Source: a bacterium (lineage in GTDB: Bacteria > Bacteroidota > Bacteroidia > Bacteroidales > Muribaculaceae). Taken from it: DNA of 64,000 nt. The stretch lies in NCBI GenBank assembly GCA_014802625.1, contig JAAVBX010000008.1, positions 1 through 64,000 of the forward strand, written 5' to 3'. The position numbers and the translations under genes were made by a program. The notes under the pieces were generated by a model. The model did no database searches. It worked only from the letters and a program-made list of their open reading frames with translations, and was not told the origin of the DNA. Shown here piece by piece: positions 62,389 to 64,000 of the stretch. Numbering within the stretch: position 1 is the stretch's first letter; the number at the start of each line of letters is the position of its first letter.

Positions 62389-63726
62389 TCAGATGATACC
62401 CTGACCGAGCATAGCGTCAGCAACCTTCATGAAGCCGGCGATGTTAGCGCCCTTCATATAGTTGATGTAGCCGTCGGGCTGGTTGCCATAGTATACGCAA
62501 GCTGCGTGGATGGAATCCATGATCTGGTGGAGCTTGGCGTCAACCTCCTCAGCAGTCCACATGAGGTGCTCTGCATCCTGAGTCATCTCAAGACCGGATA
62601 CTGCAACACCACCGGCGTTTACAGCCTTACCGGGAGCGTAGGGTACGCGAGCCTCGATGAATGCGTCGATAGCCTCGGGAGTGCAACCCATGTTGGAAAC
62701 CTCTGCGCAGAGCATCACGCCGTTAGCGATAAGCTGCTTGGCATCCTCGCCGCCGAGCTCGTTCTGAGTGGCACAGGGAAGAGCGATGTCAACCTTCTGC
62801 TCCCAGGGCTTCTTGCCGGCGTAGAATGTGCTGCCGGGGAACTTCTCTGCATAGGGAGCGACAACGTCGTTGCCTGATGCACGGAGTTCGAGCATATACT
62901 GGATCTTCTCGTCGTCAAGACCTGCGGGATCATAGATGTAACCGTCGGGGCCGGAGATTGTAACGACCTTACCGCCGAGTTCGGTAGCCTTAGTAGCCGC
63001 ACCCCAAGCAACGTTACCGAAGCCGGAGATAGCGATAGTCTTGCCCTCGATAGTAGTGCCGAGATCCTTGAGAACGTTCACAACATAGTAGAGAGCACCG
63101 AAACCGGTTGCCTCGGGACGAATGAGTGAACCGCCGAAGCTGAGGCCCTTACCTGTGAATGTGCCTGTGTTCTCACGAGCGAGCTTCTTGTACATACCGT
63201 ACATGTAGCCTACCTCGCGGCCACCTACACCTATATCACCTGCGGGTACGTCACGGTCGGGACCGAGGTTACGCCAGAGTTCGAGAATGAAAGCCTGGCA
63301 GAAACGCATGATTTCTGCGTCGCTCTTACCACGGGGGCTGAAGTCTGAACCACCCTTGCCGCCACCCATCGGGAGAGTTGTGAGGGCGTTTTTGAATGTC
63401 TGCTCGAAGCCGAGGAATTTCAGGATTGAGAGATTCACGGATGCGTGGAAACGGATACCGCCCTTGTAGGGACCGATAGCGTTATTGAACTGCACGCGAT
63501 AGCCGATATTGTTCTGCACCTCACCCTTGTCGTCGACCCAAGTCACACGGAAAGTGAAAATGCGATCGGGCTCTACCATACGCTCGATGATACGGGCTTT
63601 TTCGAATTCGGGATGCTGGTTGTAGACTTCCTCTACGCTCATCAGCACTTCCTTCACTGCCTGGAGATACTCCTTCTCACCGGGATGCTTGGCCTCAAGA
63701 CCGGCCATGATCTCATTAATGTTCAT
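62389..63726 (-). CDS. gdhA: NADP-specific glutamate dehydrogenase
   Basis: GPYKGGIRFHASVNLSILKFLGFEQTFKNALTTLPMGGGKGGSDF; 445 aa. Confidence 0.95.
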   Translation of the reverse strand: MNINEIMAGLEAKHPGEKEYLQAVKEVLMSVEEVYNQHPEFEKARIIERMVEPDRIFTFRVTWVDDKGEVQNNIGYRVQFNNAIGPYKGGIRFHASVNLSILKFLGFEQTFKNALTTLPMGGGKGGSDFSPRGKSDAEIMRFCQAFILELWRNLGPDRDVPAGDIGVGGREVGYMYGMYKKLARENTGTFTGKGLSFGGSLIRPEATGFGALYYVVNVLKDLGTTIEGKTIAISGFGNVAWGAATKATELGGKVVTISGPDGYIYDPAGLDDEKIQYMLELRASGNDVVAPYAEKFPGSTFYAGKKPWEQKVDIALPCATQNELGGEDAKQLIANGVMLCAEVSNMGCTPEAIDAFIEARVPYAPGKAVNAGGVAVSGLEMTQDAEHLMWTAEEVDAKLHQIMDSIHAACVYYGNQPDGYINYMKGANIAGFMKVADAMLGQGII

Positions 63727-63825
63727 GTTTGTCAGTTTAGATTTTTGGTTAATTCGGTCGCGTCGGTTGCGGGTTACTTGGCTGTTGTTGTCCGGCCCTC
63801 ACCGCCGCATTGAGTTTTCTGACGA

Positions 63826-63856
63826 CAAAAGTACAAGAATTTTTTCATCCCCCAAA
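63826..63856 (-). promoter_or_regulatory. Bacteroidetes promoter for gdhA
   Basis: On the minus strand TTTG (63853-63856)-N19-TACTTTTG (63826-63833). Confidence 0.6.
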
Positions 63857-64000
63857 GAAATTTCGATAAATCTTTTGGCAAAATTCCAAGTTTTTTTCAT
63901 TTCCTGCTGAACAACATATTTTTCTCTTTTCCAAAATATGCCGCACAACATTATTTCGCCTTTCAATTTTGTAATTTGAGGCTTTTTTGTTAAATTCGCA

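Overview
This looks like a chromosomal backbone window from a Bacteroidales bacterium, possibly Muribaculaceae-like; that placement is inferred from protein families, TTTG/TAnnTTTG-type promoters and gene order, and was not tested. About 50 CDSs are supported. They include: DUF3127 protein, rsmG, an MBL hydrolase, a complete glycine cleavage operon with split P protein (gcvT-gcvH-gcvPA-gcvPB-lpd), an FtsX-like permease and htpG; a long minus-strand run (DUF5606, coaE, ybbR, yajC, nusB, rlmB, recN, DUF4835, coaBC, dnaQ-like, dnaN, rplI-rpsR-rpsF, acyl-CoA dehydrogenase-etfA-etfB, a PD40 protein, nhaA, lepA, a repeat-containing secreted protein, pth, rplY); an AddB-like nuclease, NDH-2, META lipoprotein, hslR-like, holB and a nucleotidyltransferase; a lipoprotein/beta-barrel pair; ffh, panD, panC; a short GT5-like protein, DUF4270, folD, capA-like, DUF4925, two ABC-F ATPases, tRNA-Thr(CGT), ridA and gdhA. 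I saw no CRISPR array, intact prophage, intact transposon or recognisable defence island, and no clear new multi-gene system. The items most worth a second look are: a GT5-like protein that lacks the usual catalytic motifs and the second domain; a nested palindromic element filling the gcvH-gcvPA gap; a tRNA-Thr whose two A.C stem mismatches both have the C in its 3' half, followed by a decayed segment; a perfect 26-bp hairpin near the left edge; a DUF3127 protein with an SSB-like C-terminal tip; and 360-bp tandem repeats in a secreted protein gene.
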